Source: Rhodocyclaceae bacterium
Lineage (GTDB): Bacteria; Pseudomonadota; Gammaproteobacteria; Burkholderiales; Rhodocyclaceae
NCBI GenBank assembly: GCA_013821865.1
Contig: PNJM01000102.1
Coordinates: 1 to 8,460 of the forward strand
DNA: 8,460 nucleotides
Direction of reading: 5' to 3'
A program made the position numbers and the translations under genes. The notes beneath the pieces were generated by a model. The model made no database searches and was not told where the DNA came from. It saw only the letters and a list, made by a program, of their open reading frames with translations. Every line of letters starts with the position of its first letter. Position 1 is the first letter of the stretch. This document shows positions 1 to 6,133 of the stretch, piece after piece.

Positions 1-1015
1 CATGGCGGAAGCGGTGGCCGGCGGGCGCGCGCCGCTCGCCGTCGGCACCCACGCGCTGATCGAGGAGGCGGTCGACTTCCGCAAGCTGGGGCTGGCCATC
101 GTCGACGAGCAGCACCGCTTCGGCGTGCGCCAGCGCCTGGCGCTGCGCACGAAAGGAGTCCGCGCGCCGGAAGTCCCGGAGGCCGCCGGCAGGAGCCCCC
201 ACCAGCTCATGATGTCCGCCACGCCCATCCCGCGCACGCTCGCCATGAGCTACTGCGCCGACCTCGACGTGTCGGTCATCGACCAGCTGCCGCCGGGACG
301 CCAGCCCGTGCTCACCAAGCTGGTCTCGGACGCCCGCCGCGACGAAGTGATTGGCCGCATCCGCGATGCCTGTGCGCAGGGGCGGCAGGCCTACTGGGTA
401 TGCCCGCTCATCGAAGAGTCGGAGAAATTGCAGTTGCAGACGGCGGTGGAGACCTTCGAGCGCCTGAAAGCCGAACTGCCGGAGCTGACCGTCGGCCTGG
501 TGCACGGCCGCCTCAAGGCCGACGAGAAGACGGCGGTGATGGCCGATTTCGTGGCGGGCAGGGTGCACCTGCTGGTTGCCACCACGGTGATCGAGGTGGG
601 CGTGGACGTGCTCAACGCCTCCCTCATGGTGATCGAGCACGCCGAGCGCTTCGGTCTCTCGCAGCTGCACCAGTTGCGCGGCCGCATCGGGCGCGGCATC
701 GACGACTCGGTGTGCATCCTGCTCTACGCCCCCCCGCTGTCCCAAACGGCGCGCACGCGCCTGAAGATCATCTACGAAAACGCCGATGGCTTCGAGATCG
801 CCCGCGAGGATCTCCACCTGCGCGGCCCCGGCGAATTCCTCGGCGCCCGCCAGAGCGGCGCACCGCTGCTGCGCTTCGCCGACCTGGAAGCCGACGCCGA
901 TCTGCTGGAAGCGGCGCGGGACATGGCGGCGCTGTTTCTGCGCGATCATCCGGAAGCGGCGGAGCGCCACCTGGCGCGCTGGCTGGGCTCACGCAACGAC
1001 TATCTGCGGGTATGA
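1..1015 (+). CDS. recG: ATP-dependent DNA helicase RecG, C-terminal half (5' end outside window)
   Basis: RecG remodels stalled replication forks and branch-migrates Holliday junctions, using ATP hydrolysis to drive a superfamily 2 motor. The visible 337 codons, counted from base 2, start just before motif II (DEQH, residues 35-38, followed by RFG). Next come motif III with the RecG signature MSATPIPRTLA (about 71-81), motif V VATTVIEVGVDV and motif VI QLRGRIGRG. The C-terminal GEFLGARQSG block matches the FLGxRQSG element typical of RecG. Full-length RecG is about 680-700 residues, so the wedge domain and motif I lie upstream of the window. The ATG at position 2 is an internal methionine, not a start. 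A stretch of about 15 extra residues (around 51-65, GVRAPEVPEAAGR) between motifs II and III looks like a small lineage-specific insertion. The gene ends in TGA at 1013-1015. Identification is secure from the motifs. Confidence 0.97.
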   Translation, partial: MAEAVAGGRAPLAVGTHALIEEAVDFRKLGLAIVDEQHRFGVRQRLALRTKGVRAPEVPEAAGRSPHQLMMSATPIPRTLAMSYCADLDVSVIDQLPPGRQPVLTKLVSDARRDEVIGRIRDACAQGRQAYWVCPLIEESEKLQLQTAVETFERLKAELPELTVGLVHGRLKADEKTAVMADFVAGRVHLLVATTVIEVGVDVLNASLMVIEHAERFGLSQLHQLRGRIGRGIDDSVCILLYAPPLSQTARTRLKIIYENADGFEIAREDLHLRGPGEFLGARQSGAPLLRFADLEADADLLEAARDMAALFLRDHPEAAERHLARWLGSRNDYLRV

Positions 1016-1195
1016 ACCCCGTGGGGCGGGTTAGGTGCCGCCGTCCCACAGGGACTTCCTTCGGTCGCAATACGCTGCGCTATTCCGCCCTGCGCGGGCT
1101 CCACCGGTTGATGGGATGGCGTTGTGATGGGGAGACGCACGCCGCGATTTGCGGCTATGATTCGCGACTCGGCCCGTTGAAATTCGCACCCCGCA
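1016..1195. other. Intergenic region between recG and ubiC with small inverted repeats
   Basis: This 180-base gap contains two short perfect inverted repeats soon after the recG stop: CCCC-GT-GGGG at 1017-1026, and GTCCC-ACA-GGGAC at 1043-1055. Neither is followed by a T-tract, so they are weak candidates for a recG terminator. The middle part (about 1060-1100) contains AATACGCTGCGCTATT, an imperfect palindrome, and has the look of a dispersed intergenic repeat, though only one copy lies in this window. No convincing ORF or RNA gene was seen here. Confidence 0.4.
1156..1161 (+). promoter_or_regulatory. Possible -10 box for ubiCA
   Basis: TATGAT matches the sigma-70 -10 consensus TATAAT at five of six bases and lies 34 bases before the ubiC start codon. 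No good TTGACA-like -35 is found 16-18 bases upstream, and there is no extended TGn motif. It is offered only as the best candidate in the gap. Confidence 0.25.
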
Positions 1196-1747
1196 ATGTC
1201 CCGTTCTCCCCGTCACGATTTCTGGCACACGCGCCTGCCCGGCGAGACGCGCGACCTGCCGCAGCGCGCCTGGCTGGCGGACGAGGGTTCGCTTACCGCC
1301 CGTGTGGCGAGCCGGTGCAGGAAGTTCTCCGTCGCCCTGGTGCGCCAGGAGCTGACCCGGCCCAATCGCGACGAGCTGCGCCTGCTTGGGCTCACCCGCC
1401 GCGAGAGCGCCTGGGTGCGCGAGGTGGTGCTGAAGGCCGACGGGCGGCCGGTGGTGTTTGCGCACAGCGTGCTGCCGCGCGAAAATGTGCGGGGCGCCTG
1501 GCGGCTGTTCGCCGGCATGGGCGGCCGGCCCCTCGGGGCGGCGCTGTTCGCCGATCCGCGCATCGAGCGCGCGCCGCTGCAGTTCCGCCGGCTGGACGCG
1601 CGGCATCCGCTCTGGCAGGCGGCGGCGCGGATCGTCGGGCGAGTGCGCGGTGAGCTGTGGGCGCGGCGCTCGCTGTTTTTTCGCCGCGGCAAGCCGCTGC
1701 TGGTTACGGAAGTTTTCCTGCCCGACATCAAGCGACTGAAACCATGA
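1196..1747 (+). CDS. ubiC: Chorismate lyase (chorismate pyruvate-lyase) UbiC
   Basis: UbiC removes pyruvate from chorismate to give 4-hydroxybenzoate, the head-group precursor of ubiquinone, in the cytoplasm. The 183-residue product is close to the family's usual length (165 in E. coli). It carries the signature blocks WVREVVL (73-79), VVFAHSVLP (86-94), PLGAALF (112-118) and LWARRSLF followed by LLVTEVFLP (154-176). Arg75, Leu113/Gly114 and Glu172 fall where the E. coli active-site residues Arg76, Leu114 and Glu155 are expected. The ATG at 1196 places the conserved N-terminal DFWHTRLP segment at residues 8-15. There is no clear Shine-Dalgarno sequence before it. The stop codon overlaps the ubiA start by 4 bases (ATGA), so the two genes are translationally coupled and follow the pathway order. 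The product has no signal peptide, as expected. Confidence 0.95.
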   Translation: MSRSPRHDFWHTRLPGETRDLPQRAWLADEGSLTARVASRCRKFSVALVRQELTRPNRDELRLLGLTRRESAWVREVVLKADGRPVVFAHSVLPRENVRGAWRLFAGMGGRPLGAALFADPRIERAPLQFRRLDARHPLWQAAARIVGRVRGELWARRSLFFRRGKPLLVTEVFLPDIKRLKP

Positions 1748-2628
1748 CCCTGGTCGAACGCCTGAACAATTACGAACGCCTGATGCGGCTGGACAAGCCC
1801 ATCGGCACGCTGCTGCTGCTGTGGCCGACCATGTGGGCGGTGTGGATCGCGGCGGAGGGCGCACCGAGCCTGTTCATCGTCTGGATCTTCGCGCTGGGCA
1901 CGCTGCTGATGCGCTCGGCCGGGGTGGTGATGAACGACTACGCAGACCGGCATTTCGATCCGCATGTCGAGCGCACGAAGAACCGGCCGCTGGCCGCCGG
2001 TATCGTTTCGGAGCGCGAGGCGCTCCTGCTGGCCGCCGGGGTGACGCTGTGCGCTTTCCTGCTCATCCTGCCGCTGCACAAGCTGGTGTGGCTGCTCTCG
2101 GTGGTGGCGCTGTTCCTCGCGGCGAGCTATCCCTTTACCAAGCGCTTCCTCGCCATTCCGCAGGCCTACCTGGGCGTGGCCTTCGGCTTCGGCATCCCGA
2201 TGGCTTTCGCGGCGCAGCTCTACAGCGTGCCGCCTCTGGCCTGGGTGATGCTCGCCGCCAACATCTTCTGGGCCATCGGCTACGATACCTGCTACGCCAT
2301 GGTGGATCGCGACGACGACCTCAAGATCGGCATCAAGACTTCCGCCATCACCTTCGGCCGCTTCGACGTGGCGGCGGTGATGCTGTGCTATGCGGCGATG
2401 CTGGCGATCATGGCGTGGGTGGGCTGGGCGGCGGATCGCGGCATCTACTACTACGCCGGGCTGGCTGTGGCGGCAGCCATGATGGCGCGGCACTACGCGC
2501 TTATCCGCACCCGCGAGCGCGACAAATGCTTCAAGGTCTTCATGAACAACAACTGGGTCGGCGCGGTGATTTTCGCCGGGCTGCTCGCCGACTACGTGTT
2601 GCGCTCGGATCGCTGGCCGACGATCTGA
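1744..2628 (+). CDS. ubiA: 4-hydroxybenzoate polyprenyltransferase UbiA
   Basis: UbiA is an integral membrane prenyltransferase that joins a polyprenyl diphosphate to 4-hydroxybenzoate, the step after UbiC in ubiquinone synthesis. The chosen start at 1744 gives 294 residues, normal for the family. It begins [19 protein letters not shown], the typical N-terminus, and an in-frame upstream ATG at 1657 would add 29 atypical residues lying inside ubiC. Both Mg2+-diphosphate binding motifs are present: NDYADRHFD (64-72), followed by the conserved TKNRPLA, and [12 protein letters not shown] (181-192), followed by [10 protein letters not shown]. The rest is a series of hydrophobic segments consistent with about eight or nine transmembrane helices. 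The gene is the last of the rightward ubiCA unit. Its stop lies 115 bases from the stop of the convergent peroxidase gene. Confidence 0.97.
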   Translation: MTLVERLNNYERLMRLDKPIGTLLLLWPTMWAVWIAAEGAPSLFIVWIFALGTLLMRSAGVVMNDYADRHFDPHVERTKNRPLAAGIVSEREALLLAAGVTLCAFLLILPLHKLVWLLSVVALFLAASYPFTKRFLAIPQAYLGVAFGFGIPMAFAAQLYSVPPLAWVMLAANIFWAIGYDTCYAMVDRDDDLKIGIKTSAITFGRFDVAAVMLCYAAMLAIMAWVGWAADRGIYYYAGLAVAAAMMARHYALIRTRERDKCFKVFMNNNWVGAVIFAGLLADYVLRSDRWPTI

Positions 2629-2640
2629 ACGCAGACGGAA

Positions 2641-2655
2641 GCCGGCACTGCCGGC
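2641..2655. terminator. Weak hairpin between convergent ubiA and the di-heme peroxidase gene
   Basis: GCCGG-CACTG-CCGGC forms a GC-rich stem 13 bases beyond the ubiA stop. There is no T-tract on either side, so it would be an imperfect or Rho-assisted terminator at best. The remaining bases up to 2743 are GC-rich and contain a further self-complementary GGCC pair but nothing recognisable. Confidence 0.25.
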
Positions 2656-2743
2656 ACCGGACCGGGCGCGAAGGGCCGCCGGGCCGACAAGCGCGGATAC
2701 CGGCTCGGATCGGGCAGTGCGGCGGCGAAAAACAGGGGGAGAT

Positions 2744-3937
2744 CTAGGGGTTGCGTCGGTAAGTGCTCGCCGGATCTTTCTCCGGCGGCGTCTCCGCCGG
2801 TTGCGCCGTCCGGGCTTCGGCCGCCAGTCTCGGCACATTATCGCCCGTGAGGCTTTTCAGGAACGAGACCAGCGCCGCCTTCTCCTCCGCCGACAGTCCG
2901 AGCGGCCGCAGATGCGGACTCTTCTGCGGATTGTCGATGCCGCCGCGGTCGTAGAATTCGACGACGGCTTCCAGCGTGGCGAATGAACCGTCGTGCATGT
3001 AGGGCGAGGTGAGCGCGACGTTGCGCAAGCCTGGCGTGCGGTAGGCCCAGGTGTCCGCCGGGTCGAGGGTCACTTCGTAGCGTCCGACGTCGGGTTGCGG
3101 CGGCTCGAACGATTCCAGCGCCTTGTCCTCGACCTCGGCGAATACACCCGGTGCGAGCTGGACGCGGTGCCTGCCCGGCTGTCCCATGCTTTTCGCGTAG
3201 CCGATGCCGGTGTTATGGAAGCCGTTGTCGGAAAACAGGGCGAATTTCCCGCCGATCGAGTGGCAGGCGCTGCAGCCGGCCTTGCCGGCAAATAGCCGGA
3301 AGCCTGCCTGCTCTTCGGCTGTCAGGGCATTTTGCTCCTTGCCGTAATGCCAGCGATCGAAACGGGAATTGCCGGAGACCAGGGTGCGCTGGTAGGCCGC
3401 CAGCGCCTGGCCCACGGTCAGCACGTCGGGGCCGCGTCCGCCGAAGGCCGATTCGAAGCGGCCGGTGTATTCCGGAAGGACCTTGATCTTCTCGATGACG
3501 TAGCCGATGGACGGATTGGCCATTTCGTTGCCGGCGAGCAGCGGCCCCCACACCTGGTTCTCCAGGCTGAACTCGCGGCCGTCGTGGAACAGCTGCTCGA
3601 CGTATGCCACGTTGTATACCGTGGGCGAATTGCGGCGGATGCTCTGGCCTTCCAGCCCGATGGCGGTACCCAGTTCGTTGGAGGTGAAGCCCTGCTCGGG
3701 CACATGGCACATGGCGCAGGACAAGGTGTTGTTGTGCGAAAGGCGGCGGTCCATGAACAGCGTCCGCCCGAGTTCGACTCTGGCTTGCGTGAGCGGATTT
3801 TCCGGCGGCAGCGGAACCGGCGGCAGCCCGAGCGGCGGCGCCAGGCCGAGCGGCGCATTGCCCGGTGCGCCTGGCCGTTCGCAGGCAGGCAGGGCCAGCC
3901 CCCACAGCATGAGGAAGGCGCAGGGCAACCGCTTCAT
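2744..3937 (-). CDS. Di-heme cytochrome c peroxidase / MauG-family lipoprotein
   Basis: The 397-residue protein has two c-type heme sites, CAMCH (74-78) and CSACH (222-226), in the order and spacing of the CCP_MauG family. These periplasmic enzymes reduce H2O2 or, as in MauG, use it to modify a partner protein. The N-terminus MKRLPCAFLMLWGLALPAC has a lipobox ending at Cys19, so the mature protein is probably lipid-anchored on the periplasmic side. A Pro-rich tether (about 20-47) follows. Late motifs are RTPGLRNVALTSPYMHDG (300-317) and TLEAVVEFYDRGG (321-333). Tyr329 aligns, from memory, with the distal ligand position that is Met in classical CcpA and Tyr294 in MauG. The start ATG overlaps the SCO stop by 4 bases, making it the third gene of the mtoX operon. 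There it may mature MtoX or remove the H2O2 that MtoX makes. The family is certain; the exact activity is not. Confidence 0.9.
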   Translation of the reverse strand: MKRLPCAFLMLWGLALPACERPGAPGNAPLGLAPPLGLPPVPLPPENPLTQARVELGRTLFMDRRLSHNNTLSCAMCHVPEQGFTSNELGTAIGLEGQSIRRNSPTVYNVAYVEQLFHDGREFSLENQVWGPLLAGNEMANPSIGYVIEKIKVLPEYTGRFESAFGGRGPDVLTVGQALAAYQRTLVSGNSRFDRWHYGKEQNALTAEEQAGFRLFAGKAGCSACHSIGGKFALFSDNGFHNTGIGYAKSMGQPGRHRVQLAPGVFAEVEDKALESFEPPQPDVGRYEVTLDPADTWAYRTPGLRNVALTSPYMHDGSFATLEAVVEFYDRGGIDNPQKSPHLRPLGLSAEEKAALVSFLKSLTGDNVPRLAAEARTAQPAETPPEKDPASTYRRNP

Positions 3938-4629
3938 TTCAGCCTGACCCCGTCTTCCATGAGGAGGGTCTTGATGTCGTTCAGCACCATCTCGGGCAGA
4001 AGATAGTCAGTGGTGTAGATCTCGCGCACCGCGCCATGCCGGTCGATGAGGAATACCTTCAGCACGTGGCTGTAGGTGCCGACCGGTTTGCCGGTCGTCT
4101 TGTCGATGTCCACCCCCACATCCTGGCCGAAACCGTTCAGGATCGGCAACAGCTCGCGTCGCGAGCGCGTGGTCAGGAAATCCCAGGCAACATGCTGTCG
4201 CGCCCCACTGTGATCGCGCCCGTAGAGGGCGATGACCTGCGGCGTGTCGCGTCCCGGGTCGAAGGACAGGCTGACGAAGCGGACCCGGCCGCGGGTTTCC
4301 GGCAGCTTTTCGAGTTCGTTCTTCACCAGGTGCATGACCGTGAAGGCATAGGGACAACCGTTCGGGTCGGCGCAGGAGGAATACATGAAGGCGAGCAGGG
4401 TGACCCTGCCGCGCGTAAACCCGGACAGCTTGCGGCGCCTGCCGTCGGCATCGAGCACCGCGCCTTCCGTCGCCGGCTGGATCCGCTCCAGCTTGTAGGT
4501 GCCGGCCATCGGCGGCACGAAATCCATGACCGGCGCGGCCGGCGCGGCGCAGGCAGCCAGCCAGCCCAGGAAAAAAAACCCGCCTCTTGTCAGGAGGCGG
4601 GTTGTACGCGACACCGCGAAGAACCCCAT
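3934..4629 (-). CDS. SCO1/SenC-family copper chaperone lipoprotein
   Basis: SCO proteins are membrane-anchored thioredoxin-fold copper carriers or thiol reductases that metallate copper enzymes. The 231-residue product starts with a basic region and a hydrophobic stretch ending in LAAC (24-27), a lipobox giving Cys27 as the lipidated residue. The thioredoxin-like core includes LLAFMYSSC (78-86), VSLSFDPGRDTP (119-130) and YSHVLKVFLID (186-196). Probable copper ligands are Cys86, Cys92 and His188. The cysteines are five residues apart (C-ADPNG-C) instead of the usual three (CxxxC). The start at 4629 lies 3 bases after the mtoX stop and is the only one that keeps the signal peptide; it has no strong ribosome site, so translation is likely coupled to mtoX. 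Codons 9-20 also encode a perfect intrinsic terminator. The most plausible client is the copper enzyme MtoX next door; this is inferred from position. Confidence 0.92.
   Translation of the reverse strand: MGFFAVSRTTRLLTRGGFFFLGWLAACAAPAAPVMDFVPPMAGTYKLERIQPATEGAVLDADGRRRKLSGFTRGRVTLLAFMYSSCADPNGCPYAFTVMHLVKNELEKLPETRGRVRFVSLSFDPGRDTPQVIALYGRDHSGARQHVAWDFLTTRSRRELLPILNGFGQDVGVDIDKTTGKPVGTYSHVLKVFLIDRHGAVREIYTTDYLLPEMVLNDIKTLLMEDGVRLK
4571..4603 (-). terminator. Intrinsic terminator/attenuator inside the SCO signal-peptide codons
   Basis: Read on the minus strand, AACCCGCCTC pairs perfectly with GAGGCGGGTT around the 7-base loop CTGACAA, and the right arm runs straight into a T-tract (10 consecutive T including the last two stem bases). 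This is a canonical Rho-independent terminator, oriented for the mtoX operon and placed 30 bases after the mtoX stop. It lies wholly inside the SCO reading frame, encoding residues 9-20 (TTRLLTRGGFFF). It should end many transcripts after mtoX and let a fraction read through to the SCO and peroxidase genes. On the plus strand the hairpin is not followed by T, so it works in one direction only. Confidence 0.85.
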
Positions 4630-4632
4630 GCG

Positions 4633-5994
4633 CTACGGTTTCCGTGCGATCAGGGCCGGCGGGCTTTGCGCCGACTCCAGCGGCTTGAGAGTGGACAGGT
4701 CGCGCGCCTGGAACTTCATGTGGTGGGCGCGGCCGAGCTTCTCCTTGTAGAAGTCGATCTCGAATGCCAGCTTGAGATCCTTGCCGTCCCAGTGGTACAT
4801 CTTCAGGAACTGCTCGTCGTCCTTGCCTTTCTTGTCCCAGTTGCCCAGCAGCGACGAGGTGAAATACACGCGCTTGCCGTCATAGCTTTGCGACACCATG
4901 TTGACCTGGGAGCCGATTTTCTTGGTGAAGACTTCCTTCGGCTGCATCGGGTCGGACATATCCCAGTAACGCGTGGTGCCGTCCATGAAGGTGTTGATCC
5001 ACATGCCCCTGCCGTCGTTGGTGATGCTGATATCCACGGGCAGCGGAATTTTGACCGGATCGCCGATGGTGGCGACGTCCTTCACCTGCCATTCCCCCTT
5101 GGCATCCTGCTTGTAGACCCAGATCTTGGACGTCAGGGCAGTGGTGGTGACGGCCCAGTTGTCGCCCGGCTTCCATGACCAGCGCACCTCCAGCGGCGCG
5201 CCCGGTGTCTGGAACACCTTGAGCGGCTTCATGGTCTTCATGTCCCACATGACGGAAGTGTTGCCGAAGCGCTTCATCGCTTCGCCGTCCTTCACCAGCT
5301 TGCCCAGGTCCATCATGTAGTTGTTCCACCCCGTGAACGATGAGGTGAGGAAGACGTTCTTCTGCGGGTTGATACCGGCATCGTAGCCGTAGCCGTCGCC
5401 GCCTCCTTCCTTGGGCATCGGGTGGTGGGCGACGTAGTCACCCTTGTTGTTGTACACGGCGATGCCCGTTTCCCCGCCGTGATCCTTGTTGTTGGACAGG
5501 GGCGTGATCAGCATGCGGCCCGGCATGGCGATGAAGGAGTGAGGCCCGACGAAGCCGGTCTTCTGCACGAAGTTGGTGATGGTTTTCGTCAGCTTCGGCT
5601 TGGCCGGGTTGGTGCCGATGTCGAAGATGTAGATCTTGTTCGAGTCGAGCGCGCCGCCCCAGAGATAGCGGCGATCGTCCGAAAGGCCGACGTGATGGAC
5701 CTCGCCGCGGCCGCCGAGCGACAGCTTGTGGATGATCTTGCCGTAGGTCTTGGAGTGGGGATTGACGTCCACGGTCACCAGCTTGTCGGAGCCGTCGCCG
5801 ACGCCCTTGACGCCCAGGGTCCACACGTAGACCAGATCTTCCTGCCCTTTGATCAGCGGCGTGTAGGGCGAGCAGCTGGTTTCGTCGGCGAGCGCCGGGC
5901 CGCTCGGCAGCGCGACACCGGCCAGAGCGGCGGAGACCGCCAGCGCCAGCGCCATCTTGCGGGGTCGGTTTCTTCCTTGTGTTGTGTTTTTCAT
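4633..5994 (-). CDS. mtoX: SBP56-family periplasmic protein, probable methanethiol oxidase MtoX
   Basis: MtoX oxidises methanethiol to formaldehyde, H2S and H2O2 and is a copper-dependent enzyme of the selenium-binding protein (SBP56) family. The 453-residue product follows the family from end to end. It has CSPYTPL (41-47), LVTVDVNPHS (72-81), EVHHVGL (98-104), KIYIFDIG followed by KPKL (120-135), GPHSF (150-154), a beta-propeller-like middle, RYWDMSDPMQPK (342-353), DGKRVYFTSSL and NWDK (372-388), and RAHHMKF (422-428). Candidate copper-binding histidines are 100/101, 152 and 424/425. A Sec-type signal peptide (basic NRPRK, hydrophobic stretch, ALA-DE) predicts cleavage after Ala36, leaving about 417 residues (roughly 46 kDa) in the periplasm. 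The start is fixed by an AAGGAG site 6 bases upstream. The Cys-rich WNxCxSC motif of animal SBP56 is absent. Adjacent SCO and MauG-like genes, the known partners of mtoX, support the assignment. A different thiol substrate cannot be excluded. Confidence 0.9.
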   Translation of the reverse strand: MKNTTQGRNRPRKMALALAVSAALAGVALPSGPALADETSCSPYTPLIKGQEDLVYVWTLGVKGVGDGSDKLVTVDVNPHSKTYGKIIHKLSLGGRGEVHHVGLSDDRRYLWGGALDSNKIYIFDIGTNPAKPKLTKTITNFVQKTGFVGPHSFIAMPGRMLITPLSNNKDHGGETGIAVYNNKGDYVAHHPMPKEGGGDGYGYDAGINPQKNVFLTSSFTGWNNYMMDLGKLVKDGEAMKRFGNTSVMWDMKTMKPLKVFQTPGAPLEVRWSWKPGDNWAVTTTALTSKIWVYKQDAKGEWQVKDVATIGDPVKIPLPVDISITNDGRGMWINTFMDGTTRYWDMSDPMQPKEVFTKKIGSQVNMVSQSYDGKRVYFTSSLLGNWDKKGKDDEQFLKMYHWDGKDLKLAFEIDFYKEKLGRAHHMKFQARDLSTLKPLESAQSPPALIARKP

Positions 5995-6000
5995 GCTGTT

Positions 6001-6006
6001 CTCCTT
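6001..6006 (-). promoter_or_regulatory. Strong ribosome binding site of mtoX
   Basis: AAGGAG on the minus strand, 6 bases before the ATG at 5994-5992, is a near-perfect Shine-Dalgarno sequence. It is the best ribosome site in the window and contrasts with the weak sites before the SCO and peroxidase genes, fitting high production of the oxidase. Confidence 0.8.
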
Positions 6007-6020
6007 GTACGGGGTGTACT

Positions 6021-6026
6021 ATTTTA
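6021..6026 (-). promoter_or_regulatory. Candidate -10 box of the mtoX operon promoter
   Basis: TAAAAT on the minus strand matches TATAAT at five of six positions and sits 26 bases upstream of the mtoX ATG, which would give a leader of about 20 bases containing the ribosome site. The hexamer 17 bases further upstream (CGTCCA) is a poor -35, suggesting an activator-dependent promoter. An alternative -35-like GTGACA lies at 6083-6088 but has no good -10 at the right distance. Confidence 0.35.
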
Positions 6027-6104
6027 GTGACCGCCTGCGGCGCTGGACGGGGTACCCAGCACATGTAACCACGCGACGGTTTGTCACGCTTCAGGTATGA
6101 AATT

Positions 6105-6121
6105 GTTATTATTGAAATAAC
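6105..6121. promoter_or_regulatory. AT-rich inverted repeat upstream of mtoX, possible operator
   Basis: GTTATT-ATTGA-AATAAC is a 6-base perfect inverted repeat with a 5-base centre, lying in the only strongly AT-rich patch of the window (about 6098-6126). It sits about 80-95 bases upstream of the candidate mtoX -10 box, a distance typical of activator sites. The bound regulator is unknown. It also lies about ten bases before the junction where the response-regulator remnant begins. Confidence 0.35.
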
Positions 6122-6133
6122 TTAACAGAGTAG

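Noticed and set aside
400..1653. 417-codon plus-strand frame overlapping recG and ubiC in another frame
   Set aside because: It runs across two real genes in the wrong frame and its Arg/Ala/Pro-rich translation shows no family.
1657..1743. Upstream ATG extension of ubiA
   Set aside because: The extra 29 residues lie within ubiC coding sequence and do not match the UbiA N-terminus. The ATGA overlap at 1744 is the standard coupling.
1213..2838. Long antisense reading frame (541 codons) opposite ubiC and ubiA
   Set aside because: It is rich in Arg, Pro, His and Gln, has no recognisable domain and lies opposite two clear genes. Open antisense frames are common in GC-rich DNA.
4499..4527. Alternative SCO start at the internal ATG (Met35), downstream of the terminator
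   Set aside because: It would remove the signal sequence and the LAAC lipobox and has no ribosome site. The 4629 start, 3 bases after the mtoX stop, is better.
4036..5178. 380-codon plus-strand frame opposite the SCO gene and mtoX
   Set aside because: It spans the antisense of two convincing genes and their junction, and its composition is that of a shadow frame with no motif.
5995..6130. Sigma-54 promoter for mtoX
   Set aside because: I looked for TGGCAC-N5-TTGC on the minus strand and found no acceptable match.
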